A stretch of 64,000 nucleotides of DNA. Origin: S5-327 sp965116015 (GTDB taxonomy: Bacteria; Chloroflexota; Dehalococcoidia; Lucifugimonadales; Australimonadaceae). This document shows positions 34,305 through 43,301 of this stretch, in pieces. How positions within the stretch are numbered: position 1 is the first letter of the stretch; each line of letters begins with the position of its first letter. Position numbers and translations under genes: made by a program. Location of the stretch: contig OZ220477.1 of assembly GCA_965116015.1 (NCBI GenBank), positions 1,054,001 through 1,118,000 of the forward strand, given 5' to 3'. The notes under the pieces are model-generated. The model made no database searches. It saw nothing but the letters and a program-made list of their open reading frames with translations, and was not told where the DNA came from.

Positions 34305-36104
34305 TTAAGCCCTCCCCGCTGCGGGAGCAGGCGCAGCCGCAGCCGCTCCGACTCCCGTCCGGGCGCTCATGTTCTGCCGCAGCCCCATCCGTTTCGCGAC
34401 CTCCCGCATCGGCAAGGCCACGCCTATCGTCAGCGCCATAATGACCAGGGATACGATTCCCGCCGCCTCCATCTGCGCAACGTCCGCGGACCCCCATTCC
34501 AGCGCGATGAGCGAGAGCGTCTTCGTGCCGATGGCGGCAAGCAGAACGATGTTGGATGTCGTGTTGGCCGCGGAGATGAAGTTGAGCATCCCTATCAGAA
34601 CCATCGTCGGCATCAGCACCGGCGCGACAACCTTGAAGTAGGTGGTGAACCACCCCGCTCCCGACACGCGGGACGCCTCTTCCAGATCTGCGCCCAATTG
34701 CACCAGCACGCCCTTGAAGATGTTCGTCCCCGTGGTGTTGCCCGAGATGATGACCACCAGCATCAACGCCCACAGCGTGCCGTAGAGCCACGAAAGAACC
34801 GGCACGCTCAGGAAAAGCATCAGCAACCCCAGCGACGACAGGATGCCGGGAAACGCCGCAGACACCCAGATAACGGAGTCCAGGGTCGATCTCAGGCGCC
34901 ACTTGCTCCGCACAATCAGGTAGGCGATCACCGAGAAGAGCAGCGGGCTCCCGATTCCCGCCACGATCGCCAGTATCAGCGTATTCCGCAGCGCGCCGAA
35001 GAATACGTCGTCCGAGAACACGCGCCGCCAGTGGTCCAGCGTCCACGTCTGCTCCAGGCCGAAGAAGCCGACGTGCGACATAAAGCTCCCCACGACCAGC
35101 ACGAGGATGGGCAGCGCGGTGAGCAGCGCCAGCAGCAGGGTGATGGCGCCGAAGAGCGGCCACCTCCAGCGCCCCAGATCGATGAGGCCCGGCTTGAAGT
35201 TGCCGGTCACCGTCGTGTAGTGCCGGCGCCGCGTAACCCAGCGCTGAACAGGGAAGATGGCGCCAATGATGAGAAGCGTAAGGCTTGCGGTGACGACAGC
35301 GCCTCCGTAGTCCAGCGACTGCACCTGCTGATAGATGAGCGTGGAGTAGACGTAGAAGCCCCACCGCGCGCCCAGCAGCCATTCCGTTTCAAACCCCTGG
35401 AAGATGCGGATGAGCTGCAAGGCGAACACCAGCACGATCGGCGACGCCATAACCGGAAGCGTAACCTTGGCCAGCGTCCCGAGCTTCGACGCGCCGGAGA
35501 CGCGTCCCGCCTCCTCCAGCGCCTGGTCCATATTGCGGAACGCCGGCGTGAACAGAATGACCTTGTACGCGATGCCGTCCGCCATCAGCCGCGCGAACAC
35601 GATTCCCTCGAGGCTGAAGATGTTGAACGGGCCCTGATCGACGAACGGAAGCTGCTCCAGCGCAACGTTGAAGAAGCCAATCTGGGGCTGCAGCATCATC
35701 ATCCATCCCAGCGTGCTTGCAATGCCCGGGAACATAAAGGCGATCCAGAACAGGAACTCCAGCCCGTGCGAGAAGGGAATCCGCGTGCGCGCAAGGATCA
35801 TCGAGATGGCTATCGCCACCGGGAACGAGATGATCATTACGAAGAACCAAACGAGGAACGAGTTCAGCAGCGCGCGCGGCATCCGGCCGTCCCATGCGTG
35901 CCGCCAGTTGTCGATGCCCCACTCCCGCGGCGGAATGAACACGTCCGACGACACGTCGAGGCTGAACCAGAACAGGATCAGCATCGGCAGGATGAGGTAG
36001 AGGCTCAGCGAGACGATCACCAGCAGCATGATGAGCGTGCCGAATTCCGCCCTCAGGAATTTCCTGAGAGGCGAACTCGACACTCCCGCCGCCTGCGCTG
36101 CCAT
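34305..36104 (-). CDS. Ferric-iron-type ABC transporter permease with two fused transport domains
   Basis: 599 residues with two halves of about six membrane helices each, as in FbpB/AfuB-type permeases. Each half carries the binding-protein-dependent transport loop: EEAGRVSGASKLGTLAKVTL in the first, EEASRVSGAGWFTTYFKVVA in the second. The C-terminal tail is Ala/Pro-rich. It lies 155 bp after its binding-protein gene. No ATPase of the FbpC type is adjacent or elsewhere in the window, so the complex needs one encoded elsewhere. Substrate could be iron, thiamine or a phosphonate by family membership. Confidence 0.88.
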   Translation of the reverse strand: MAAQAAGVSSSPLRKFLRAEFGTLIMLLVIVSLSLYLILPMLILFWFSLDVSSDVFIPPREWGIDNWRHAWDGRMPRALLNSFLVWFFVMIISFPVAIAISMILARTRIPFSHGLEFLFWIAFMFPGIASTLGWMMMLQPQIGFFNVALEQLPFVDQGPFNIFSLEGIVFARLMADGIAYKVILFTPAFRNMDQALEEAGRVSGASKLGTLAKVTLPVMASPIVLVFALQLIRIFQGFETEWLLGARWGFYVYSTLIYQQVQSLDYGGAVVTASLTLLIIGAIFPVQRWVTRRRHYTTVTGNFKPGLIDLGRWRWPLFGAITLLLALLTALPILVLVVGSFMSHVGFFGLEQTWTLDHWRRVFSDDVFFGALRNTLILAIVAGIGSPLLFSVIAYLIVRSKWRLRSTLDSVIWVSAAFPGILSSLGLLMLFLSVPVLSWLYGTLWALMLVVIISGNTTGTNIFKGVLVQLGADLEEASRVSGAGWFTTYFKVVAPVLMPTMVLIGMLNFISAANTTSNIVLLAAIGTKTLSLIALEWGSADVAQMEAAGIVSLVIMALTIGVALPMREVAKRMGLRQNMSARTGVGAAAAAPAPAAGRA

Positions 36105-36259
36105 CGACTCTCCTCCCGGCTCTCTGTTCGGCTCTCCGCTTGGGCGCCGCAGCGGCGCCGCGCCAACGACGCCGGCTCCCGCTGCGGCTCAGGAGGAAGG
36201 CTCCTCGCTCATCTCCATCATCTCCATCAGCCGCAGCGGCGCCGGTTCTTTGCTCCCTG

Positions 36260-37642
36260 CTACGGCGTGTAGACGATTCCCAGCTCGTCGTAGAGCGCCC
36301 TCATAGCCATACGGGATTCAATGCTGATGTCCCGATACTCCTGCGTGCCCGAGTCGATTATGAACACCAGACCCTTGTCCTGCAGATCCTGCAGCTGCGC
36401 CACTCTCGCCCATTCCGTGTCGGAGACTTTGCCCTGGCCAACATCGGCGCGCAGCTTTGGCGACGGCGCGAAATTGCGCGTGAAGTTGACGTCCGTCTCC
36501 ATCCCGTCCCGGCTGTACCACCAGTTGATGTACAGCTGAGCCGCCCTCGGATGCGGCGCCTGATCGATTACGGATCCCGTGCCGCCGATCTCCGCCGACA
36601 TCCCCTCGTCCATAACGATTTCGTCGGTGATCGCCCTCAGCGGCAGGCCGGCCTCCGCCAGCGGGCGGATCTCCCGGTCGCAGCCGAAGGCGAACGTAAC
36701 CGCGCCGCGGGCGAGCAGCTCCGCGCACTGCCGGTAGTCCGAGAAGTCCAGCACATGATTCCCTGCCGCGGCGTTCCTCATAAGCCTGTCGAGGAACTCC
36801 TGGCCAAGCCCTAGCCAGGAGCGCACCCGCGCTGTCGCCCCGCTCCCCTCGGTCGCCAGCCCCGTCGTAACGATCTCGCCGGCCCACTTCGGATCGGTTA
36901 GCTCCCACCACGAGGTGATCTGGGCCGCCTCCGCGGCGCTGAGCTTGTCGGTGTTGTACCAGAGGTCTTCGAAGTTGGCGATGCTGATCGCGTCGGCCAT
37001 CGAGTACAGATTCTCGGCGTCGCTCCACCACACCTTGTGCGACAGATGCCAGGTCTCGGGAGTGCGGTTCAGAATCGTGGGGTCGATGATGAGCGGCTCG
37101 ACGGGCGACAGCGCGCCGGCCTCCACCATCCGCCCGGTCGAAGAGACGCCCCCGTGCTGGAAATCCGCCGTGTAGCGCCCGCGGGAGCGCTCGGCCAGAA
37201 TGCGGGTCGTGTTCGCGCTGCCGCTGCCCGTGCTGGCGATCACCCTGATGTCGAACTTCCGCTGGAACTGCCCAAGCGTGTCCCGGATGTGCCGGGAGTC
37301 CGTCCCGCCGAGGCTCAGCACAATCTGCCCCTCGTCCTGCGCGTCGGCGATCAGCTGATCCCACTGCGCCTGGAACGACTCGTCGGGGGTCGGAGTAGGC
37401 GCCGGAGTCGGCGTAGGAGCCGCTGTCGGAGTAGGCGGAGGGGTCACGCCCGGAGGGAACGGCGTAGGCGTCGCCGTGGGAGGCGCAGGCGTAGGGGTAG
37501 GCGTCGCCGTGGGAACGGGAGTCGCCGTCGGGACGGGCGTGGGAGTTGGATCCGATCCGCACGCGCTGAGCGCGCCCATCAAGCCAATGGCGGCGAGAAT
37601 CAGCCAAAACCGCGCAAATCCGCTTCGCTTTCGCTTACTCAT
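36260..37642 (-). CDS. Binding lipoprotein of an iron-type (family 1) ABC importer
   Basis: 460 residues. Signal peptide with lipobox ALSAC (Cys about 28), followed by a long Thr/Pro repeat linker up to about residue 85. The mature domain resembles FbpA-like extracellular solute-binding proteins: DAQDEGQIVLSLGG, FDIRVIASTGSGSANTTRIL, and VTFAFGCDREIRPLAEAGLP. Whether it binds ferric iron cannot be said; no clear pair of tyrosines can be assigned by eye. It is probably co-transcribed with the downstream permease. An AT-rich patch upstream (about 37740-37770) may hold the promoter. Confidence 0.85.
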   Translation of the reverse strand: MSKRKRSGFARFWLILAAIGLMGALSACGSDPTPTPVPTATPVPTATPTPTPAPPTATPTPFPPGVTPPPTPTAAPTPTPAPTPTPDESFQAQWDQLIADAQDEGQIVLSLGGTDSRHIRDTLGQFQRKFDIRVIASTGSGSANTTRILAERSRGRYTADFQHGGVSSTGRMVEAGALSPVEPLIIDPTILNRTPETWHLSHKVWWSDAENLYSMADAISIANFEDLWYNTDKLSAAEAAQITSWWELTDPKWAGEIVTTGLATEGSGATARVRSWLGLGQEFLDRLMRNAAAGNHVLDFSDYRQCAELLARGAVTFAFGCDREIRPLAEAGLPLRAITDEIVMDEGMSAEIGGTGSVIDQAPHPRAAQLYINWWYSRDGMETDVNFTRNFAPSPKLRADVGQGKVSDTEWARVAQLQDLQDKGLVFIIDSGTQEYRDISIESRMAMRALYDELGIVYTP

Positions 37643-37877
37643 GCCCGAGCCTCCCTAATCGCCTGAACATCTCCGGCCGACCATCTCTTCAAGAGGAGCG
37701 CTCTCTTGGGGAGCGCCCTGTTCACGGAATGGCGCAAACTATTCAATTGTGATAACGATATCCCCCGCCGTGAGTCCGTCGCGGGCCAGATAATCGCAGG
37801 CTCCGAGGAGCGTGGCGGCGAGTCTAGGCTTTGCAAACGAGGGGTGTCAACCCGCGACCCATAACTGGAGGAACCGC

Positions 37878-39002
37878 ATGACCGCCATCGACCCAAGCAT
37901 GCCGCTCAACACCGGAAGGAACGCCTCGTTCTCAGCCTACGACCGCTGGCTGGCGCAGCAGGACGTCCCCGTGCACACCGGCTACTACGTGCAGGACGCC
38001 CGCGCTCTCGAACGCGGCTGGTGGCCCCTCCGGCAGTGCCCCGCCGCAGTGCTCAACCTCGCCGGACACTCCGGCGTCGCCGAGGCGCACATCCTCGAAA
38101 TCCCGCCCGGAGAGAGCATCCCCCCCTTCCGGATGGCCATCGAAGACGTCGTCTACGTGATGGAGGGGCAAGGCATCTGCACGGTGTGGGCCGACGACCG
38201 CCCGAAAGTGAGCTTCGAGTGGCAGAAGCACAGCCTCTTCCGCATCCCCACGAACTACTCCTACCAGCTCAGCAACCTGCGCGGCGACAGGCCGGCCCTC
38301 ACGATGCACGTCAGCTACCTGCCGCTGGCCCTCGCCACTAACTCGAACCCGAAGTACATCTTCGAGAACCCGTTCGTAGACGCGACCGAACTCTACGGCG
38401 ACGAGGAGGGGTTCTACGCCCACGAGGCCAGAGCCGTGCAGCGCGCCGACGGCCGCACCGAGTGGTTCGGCAACTTCTTCCCCGACCTGACCGTATGGGA
38501 CAAGCTGAGCGCGTATGGCGGACCAGACAGGCAGGCGTACTCCGGCGGAATCGTCTTCCCGAACTCCTCGCACCGGCCGGGGCTGATGGTTCTTCCCTCC
38601 CGGCGCTACAGGGCGGCCCACCGTCACGGCCCGGGCGTAACCATCATCGGCATCCAGGAGGCCACCGGGTTCGTAGTGATGTGGCCCCCCGATGGCGACG
38701 ACTACATCGTCGCCCCCTGGCAAGAGGGCGCCGTGTTCGTCCCCCCGAATATGTGGTACCACCAGCACGTCAACTCGGGCGGCGTTGAGAACCGGCAGCT
38801 GCGCATCTTCCCCCCGCGCCCGATCATGAACTACTCCTTCATCGACCCCAAGCAGTACATCCCCTTCGTTGAAGAAGACCCCTGGGTGCGCGAGAAGTTC
38901 GAGGCCGAGCTCGCCGCCAACGGCCTCACATCGCTTATGCCCGAAGAGGCCTACGCCAACCCCAACTACAAGTGGGACGCAGACTGGCTAAGCAAGGAGT
39001 AA
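37878..39002 (+). CDS. Bicupin protein (gentisate-dioxygenase-like architecture)
   Basis: 374 residues from ATG 37878, after GGAGG. Two cupin barrels can be read: one around residues 70-150 (ILEIPPGESIPPFRMAIEDV, VYVMEGQG) and one around 250-310 (RAAHRHGPGVTIIG, PPNMWYHQHVNSG). Possible metal ligands HRH and HQH occur only in the second. Length and two-barrel layout recall gentisate 1,2-dioxygenase or related ring-cleaving and oxalate enzymes, but the first barrel lacks the usual histidines. A role in ring cleavage would fit the Rieske genes; this remains inference. The gene is followed by a strong hairpin. Confidence 0.75.
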   Translation: MTAIDPSMPLNTGRNASFSAYDRWLAQQDVPVHTGYYVQDARALERGWWPLRQCPAAVLNLAGHSGVAEAHILEIPPGESIPPFRMAIEDVVYVMEGQGICTVWADDRPKVSFEWQKHSLFRIPTNYSYQLSNLRGDRPALTMHVSYLPLALATNSNPKYIFENPFVDATELYGDEEGFYAHEARAVQRADGRTEWFGNFFPDLTVWDKLSAYGGPDRQAYSGGIVFPNSSHRPGLMVLPSRRYRAAHRHGPGVTIIGIQEATGFVVMWPPDGDDYIVAPWQEGAVFVPPNMWYHQHVNSGGVENRQLRIFPPRPIMNYSFIDPKQYIPFVEEDPWVREKFEAELAANGLTSLMPEEAYANPNYKWDADWLSKE

Positions 39003-39092
39003 CCCGCGAAGTTCCCGAAAGACGGGATTCCGCGCGAAGAGGAACCATTCACCCACGCGAATCCCGCCAGCAGCGGAGAACCGATACGCAAC

Positions 39093-39122
39093 AGAGGGGC
39101 CTCGGAAATCCGAGGCCCCTCT
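39093..39122. terminator. Bidirectional rho-independent terminator
   Basis: A perfect 13-bp stem (39093-39105 AGAGGGGCCTCGG with 39110-39122) and an AAAT loop lie between the convergent bicupin gene and the dipeptide-type binding protein gene. A short T-containing tail follows on the plus strand and an A-rich one precedes it, so it can serve both genes. Confidence 0.85.
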
Positions 39123-39160
39123 TGCGTGAACAGCCCTTGCGTCTTGTCCGCGCCTGACGG

Positions 39161-40876
39161 CTACTCGTCAAGCCAGGCGTTCTCGAACACGCGATGGTAC
39201 ATCTTGTTGGTGCCGCGCCAGCCCACGTTCTTCACCTCCGGACGGGCGACGATGCCGTTGCCCCACACCGGGCTCGTGATCCGGTACGCGTTCTCCGCAA
39301 CGTACACCTGCAGCTCCTCGGCAACCGCCTCCCGCGCCTCGCCAGTGGAGCCCCATAGCCGTTCGACGATGCCGTCGAGCGTGGCGTCCGGGTTGAGCGA
39401 GAGCGTGTTCGCCGGCATCTGCTCGCTCCAGAAATACGTCGCCGACAGGTCGTCGAGGTCAAAGCTGTTGGTCCATCCGAAGTAGAGGTCATCCCACGAC
39501 TGCGCCGACCCTGCGCCGAGGAATGGGCCGTACTCCATCATGTTGAACTCGGCCTCGATGCCCACCGCGCGCATCATCGTGAGCATCGTCTCCGCAACCT
39601 CCTGCCACGGCGAACCGTACGTCGCAGTCCACGCCACGCTTGTCTTGAACCCGTCGGGATAGCCGGCGTCGGCGAGCAGCTGTTTCGCCATCTCCGGGTT
39701 GTACTGCAGGTAAGGCTGCACATCCTCCGGGTAGCCGTCGATCGTCAGCGCCTCGGCGTCGAGCGGCCAGGCTTCCAGCACCGGCGCGCCGTCGCCGCGC
39801 AGCGCGGTCGCCACGACCGCCTCGCGGTCGATGGACATCGAGAGCGCGCGCCGCACGTTGACGTCGTTCCACGGCTCCTTGTCGAGCCGCATGCGGATCT
39901 CCAGGTGGAAGAGGCTGGGACACGACTTCATGAAGTAATCCGGGTTGACGCGGCCGACCTCTTCCAGCACGCGCGGGCTCGCCGCAGGGAAGACGTTGAT
40001 CTGCCCGCCGCGCAGCGCCGCGAGCCGCGTGGCGCCGTCGGGGATGATGTGCGCCTCCACCGCGTCCGCGTACGGCAGGCCGTCCTTGAAGTAATTGGGG
40101 TTGCGCTCGAACCTAACCTTCGTTCCCGTCTCGTGCTCGACGAACATATACGGCCCCGTGCCCACCCACGACTGCGAGGGATCTTCCAGCGCATCCTCTG
40201 CGGACGCCTCGGGCGCGACGATCCAACCCTGACGGTTCCCGCTCGGGAATCCCTTGATGAAATCGAACGGCTTGTGGAGATGCACCCGCACCGTATAGCG
40301 GTCCGTCGCCTCGGCGCGGTCGAAGAACACCTGGTTGACGTACGAGCCGCCGGCAAGCCCTTGCGCGTACCGCTCGTTGAGCGTGTACGCCACATCGTCG
40401 GCCGTCAGCTCGCGGCCGTCCAGCGGGGGCTTATCGTGCCACATCACGCCCTCGCGCAGCTTGAACTCCAGCACGGTCGGCTCCACGAAGCTCCAGCTTC
40501 GGGCAATCTCCCCGTCGAGCGTAATCTTGCAGCTGTCGCCCGTGTGGGCGGTCGGCGAGTAGAGCGGGTTGAATACCAGCTCCGCTATCTTGCGGGTGGG
40601 GTCCCAGAACCGGGTGCGCCCCCACGGGTCCCACCCCGGAGGATCGCTGCGGATCCAGTACGAGAGCGTCCCGCCGTACTTCGGGCCGGGAGTCGGCGTC
40701 GGCGAGGGAGTCGGAGTTGGCGTCGGCGAAGGAGTCGGGGTGGCGTCCGGCGCCGCGGGCGGGCTCGTCGGCGTTGGAGTTGCAGTGGGGTCTTCTGCGC
40801 AGGCGGCGAGCGCCCCCAGCCCGGCAAGCGCGAGCGCCATAATTGCAATCGCTCGAATAGAGCGTCCTACGGCCAT
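39161..40876 (-). CDS. Dipeptide/oligopeptide-type ABC importer binding lipoprotein (family 5)
   Basis: 571 residues. Lipobox LGALAAC (Cys about 26), a Thr/Pro/Ser repeat linker to about residue 65, then the family-5 fold beginning KYGGTLSYWI. Conserved tracts include LREGVMWHDKPPLDGRELTADDV, cited here as LREGVMWHD and GRELTADDV, then PYMFVEHETGTKVRFERNPNYF and VRRALSMSIDREAVV. Such proteins bind peptides, nickel chelates or sugars outside the membrane. It is divergent from oppD- and oppF-like genes (starts 410 bp apart), which probably energise the same importer. Confidence 0.92.
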   Translation of the reverse strand: MAVGRSIRAIAIMALALAGLGALAACAEDPTATPTPTSPPAAPDATPTPSPTPTPTPSPTPTPGPKYGGTLSYWIRSDPPGWDPWGRTRFWDPTRKIAELVFNPLYSPTAHTGDSCKITLDGEIARSWSFVEPTVLEFKLREGVMWHDKPPLDGRELTADDVAYTLNERYAQGLAGGSYVNQVFFDRAEATDRYTVRVHLHKPFDFIKGFPSGNRQGWIVAPEASAEDALEDPSQSWVGTGPYMFVEHETGTKVRFERNPNYFKDGLPYADAVEAHIIPDGATRLAALRGGQINVFPAASPRVLEEVGRVNPDYFMKSCPSLFHLEIRMRLDKEPWNDVNVRRALSMSIDREAVVATALRGDGAPVLEAWPLDAEALTIDGYPEDVQPYLQYNPEMAKQLLADAGYPDGFKTSVAWTATYGSPWQEVAETMLTMMRAVGIEAEFNMMEYGPFLGAGSAQSWDDLYFGWTNSFDLDDLSATYFWSEQMPANTLSLNPDATLDGIVERLWGSTGEAREAVAEELQVYVAENAYRITSPVWGNGIVARPEVKNVGWRGTNKMYHRVFENAWLDE

Positions 40877-41286
40877 TTCTTCCTCCCGAATCCACGGCGC
40901 AGAGTTGCGAACCGCAGGCGAACGCCCAGCGGAGCGCCCGCGTTTTACGCTTTCCCAAGCAGCCTGTCAACAAACCAGTCGGGCTTGCGGCGCAGGCGCA
41001 GGACGCGACGCCAGACGCTAACGCGTTGCGCCCCCTCCTCCCCGTTCGGGCGGAGCGGATGTCGCGGCGGGCAATCTCGCGCACGCCTGCCGCGTCGCCT
41101 CCCATTCGGGACGGAGCCGACACGACGCCTTGCCGCCCGTTTGCGAGGCTGTGCCGCACAGGCGGCGGCAGACCGCCACGCCGCTGCCTTGCCAGCCCCG
41201 TTTGCGGGGATGCGGCTCCGCAGGTGTACACTCTCGCTCGTTCGAGCCAAGCCCCATTAGCCCACTCCTGCGAGCCGCGAGGATTC
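40877..41286. other. 410-bp divergent control region with short imperfect repeats
   Basis: No convincing gene. It contains two similar dyads 61 bp apart, CTCCCCGTTCGGGCGGAG at 41038-41055 and CTCCCATTCGGGACGGAG at 41099-41116. A second pair sits around CCGTTTGCG at 41127-41150 and 41186-41211; the latter holds the hairpin CCCCGTTTGCGGGG. A putative -10 TACACT lies at 41227-41232, 55 bp before the GTG of the oppD-like gene. Confidence 0.45.
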
Positions 41287-42285
41287 GTGAGCGCACTGCT
41301 CGAGATAACCAACCTCCGCACGCACTTCTTCACCAGCGCGGGCGTCGTCAAAGCCGTCGACGGCGTCTCCTTCGACCTCCAAGAGGGCGAGTCTCTCGCG
41401 CTCGTCGGCGAGAGCGGCTGCGGCAAGAGCATCACCGCCCTATCGATTATGCGGCTCATCCCAAGCCCCCCGGGACGCATCGTGAGCGGCTCGATCGACT
41501 TCCTCGGCGAGAACCTCCTCGAGCAAACCGAAGAAACTATGCGCGACATCCGCGGCAACAGCATCGGCATGGTCTTCCAGGAGCCGATGACGTCGCTCAA
41601 CCCGGTGCTCACCATCGGGCGGCAGCTCACCGAGGCCGTGCAGCGGCATCTCGGCCACAACATCGCGTCCGCATCCGCGCGAGCCGCAGAGCTGCTCGAA
41701 CTCGTCGGCATATCCGACGCCAGACGGCGCCTGGGCAGCTACCCCCACGAGTTCTCAGGCGGAATGCGTCAGCGCGTGATGATCGCTATGGCCCTCAGCT
41801 GCAACCCGAAGCTCCTCATCGCCGACGAGCCCACAACCGCCCTCGACGTAACCATTCAGGCGCAGATACTGGAGCTCATCCAGAACGTGCAACGCGAGCT
41901 GGGAATCGCCGTCATCATCATCACCCACAACCTCGGCATCGTCGCGCGCTACGTCGACCGCATCAACGTTATGTACGCAGGCCGCGTGGTGGAGCGCGGA
42001 ACCCTTCACGAGATCTTCGACGACCCCCGCCACCCGTACACGCAGGGACTCCTTGCTTCAGTGCCGCGGCTCGACAGGCCCAGGGGAGCGCGGCTCGTCC
42101 CCATCGAGGGAATGCCCCCCGACCTGAGCCGGTTGCCCGCGGGATGCGCCTTTCGCGAGCGCTGTCCGTCCGCCATCGACCGATGCGCCGCCGAGACGCC
42201 GGCTATGCTCCCGGTCAGAGGCGAGAGCGACGGCCATCTCGTAGCGTGCTGGGCGAACGAGCCCGCGTCGGCGGGGCGGGCCTGA
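41287..42285 (+). CDS. Dipeptide/oligopeptide ABC transporter ATPase (OppD/DppD-like)
   Basis: 332 residues from GTG 41287 (VSALLEITNLRTHFFTSAG), chosen because it follows GCGAGG and gives the standard family start. Walker A GESGCGKS, signature SGGMRQRV, Walker B LLIADEPTTALD and the switch His in ITHNL are intact. The C-terminal oligopeptide-transporter tail has the four-Cys pattern CAFRERCPSAIDRC...ACW. It precedes the OppF-like gene by 2 bp. Together with the binding protein at 39161 and the permeases at 47802-49680 it would make one importer. Confidence 0.93.
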   Translation: MSALLEITNLRTHFFTSAGVVKAVDGVSFDLQEGESLALVGESGCGKSITALSIMRLIPSPPGRIVSGSIDFLGENLLEQTEETMRDIRGNSIGMVFQEPMTSLNPVLTIGRQLTEAVQRHLGHNIASASARAAELLELVGISDARRRLGSYPHEFSGGMRQRVMIAMALSCNPKLLIADEPTTALDVTIQAQILELIQNVQRELGIAVIIITHNLGIVARYVDRINVMYAGRVVERGTLHEIFDDPRHPYTQGLLASVPRLDRPRGARLVPIEGMPPDLSRLPAGCAFRERCPSAIDRCAAETPAMLPVRGESDGHLVACWANEPASAGRA

Positions 42286-42287
42286 CG

Positions 42288-43301
42288 ATGGCCGCGAGCG
42301 ACGCGCCCCCTGCGCAGCCTCTCGTCGAGATCGAGGGAGTCAAGAAGCGCTTCCCCGTGCTGCAAGGCCTCATCTTCAAGAAACGCATCGGCGAGATTAA
42401 GGCTGTCGACGACATCTCGCTCACGATCTATCGCGGCGAGACGCTCGGCCTCGTAGGCGAAAGCGGCTCCGGGAAAAGCACGCTCGGCAGGTGCATCCTT
42501 CAGCTGCACCGCCAAACGGAGGGCTCCATCCGTTTCGACGGCGTCGAGATGAGCTCGCTCAGCGGCGGAGCCCTCCGGCAGACGCGCCGCCGCATCAACG
42601 CCATCTTCCAGGACCCTTACTCGTCGCTCAGCCCGCGCATGACCGCAGCCGGCATCATCGGCGAGCCCATCAGCGTCCACGGCCTGGCGGCGAACAAGGC
42701 CGAGGAGCGCGAGAGAGTGCAGGAGCTCCTGCAAACGGTTGGCCTCAATCCCTATATGGGCAGCCGTTTCCCCCACGAATTCTCCGGAGGGCAGCGGCAG
42801 CGCATCGGCATCGCGCGAGCCATCGCCGCCGAGGCCGAGTTCATCGTGGCCGACGAACCGGTGTCGGCCCTCGACGTGTCGATCCAGGCTCAGATCATCA
42901 ACCTCCTGCAAGAGCTGCAAGAGCGGCTAGGGCTCACCTATCTGCTCATCGCGCACGACCTCTCAGTAGTGCGCCACATCTCGAACCGCGTCGCAGTGAT
43001 GTACCTCGGACGCCTTATGGAGCTGTCGCCCAGCGACGACCTCTTCGGCGACCCGCAGCATCCCTACACTAAAGCGCTGCTCTCCGCCGTGCCCGTGCCC
43101 GACCCCAAAGTCGAGAGTCAGCGCGAGCGCATCGTGCTCCAGGGCGACATCCCCAGCCCGCAGAACCCCCCGACCGGATGCGTCTTCCACACTCGATGCC
43201 CTGTGGCAGTGGACGAGTGCAGCGTAACCGTCCCGCCCCTCAAGCCAACCGGCGAAGGACGCTGGACCGCCTGCCTGCGCGTGGGACCCGACGCTATCTA
43301 G
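42288..43301 (+). CDS. Dipeptide/oligopeptide ABC transporter ATPase (OppF/DppF-like)
   Basis: 337 residues. A long N-terminal OppF feature, KKRFPVLQGLIFKKRIGEIKA, precedes Walker A GESGSGKST. Signature SGGQRQRIGIAR, Walker B FIVADEPVSALD, switch His in IAHDL, and the Cys tail GCVFHTRCPVAVDEC are present. The final eight bases overlap the end of the convergent DUF4340 gene. The start is the only ATG after the OppD-like stop. Confidence 0.93.
   Translation: MAASDAPPAQPLVEIEGVKKRFPVLQGLIFKKRIGEIKAVDDISLTIYRGETLGLVGESGSGKSTLGRCILQLHRQTEGSIRFDGVEMSSLSGGALRQTRRRINAIFQDPYSSLSPRMTAAGIIGEPISVHGLAANKAEERERVQELLQTVGLNPYMGSRFPHEFSGGQRQRIGIARAIAAEAEFIVADEPVSALDVSIQAQIINLLQELQERLGLTYLLIAHDLSVVRHISNRVAVMYLGRLMELSPSDDLFGDPQHPYTKALLSAVPVPDPKVESQRERIVLQGDIPSPQNPPTGCVFHTRCPVAVDECSVTVPPLKPTGEGRWTACLRVGPDAI

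Noticed and set aside
36140..36250. Repeated CGCAGCGGCGCC near the iron-type permease
   Set aside because: Two short copies 84 bp apart without further similarity; consistent with chance in this base composition.
37380..37560. GGCGTNGGAGTNGG-type repeats in the minus-strand binding protein genes (also near 30740, 40690 and 58680)
   Set aside because: These code the Thr/Pro linkers behind lipoboxes, a protein feature, and are not DNA repeat arrays.
40431..41711. 426-codon minus-strand reading frame crossing the oppD-like start
   Set aside because: It runs through the binding-protein gene, the control region and the oppD-like gene without any recognisable motif; both real genes are strongly supported.
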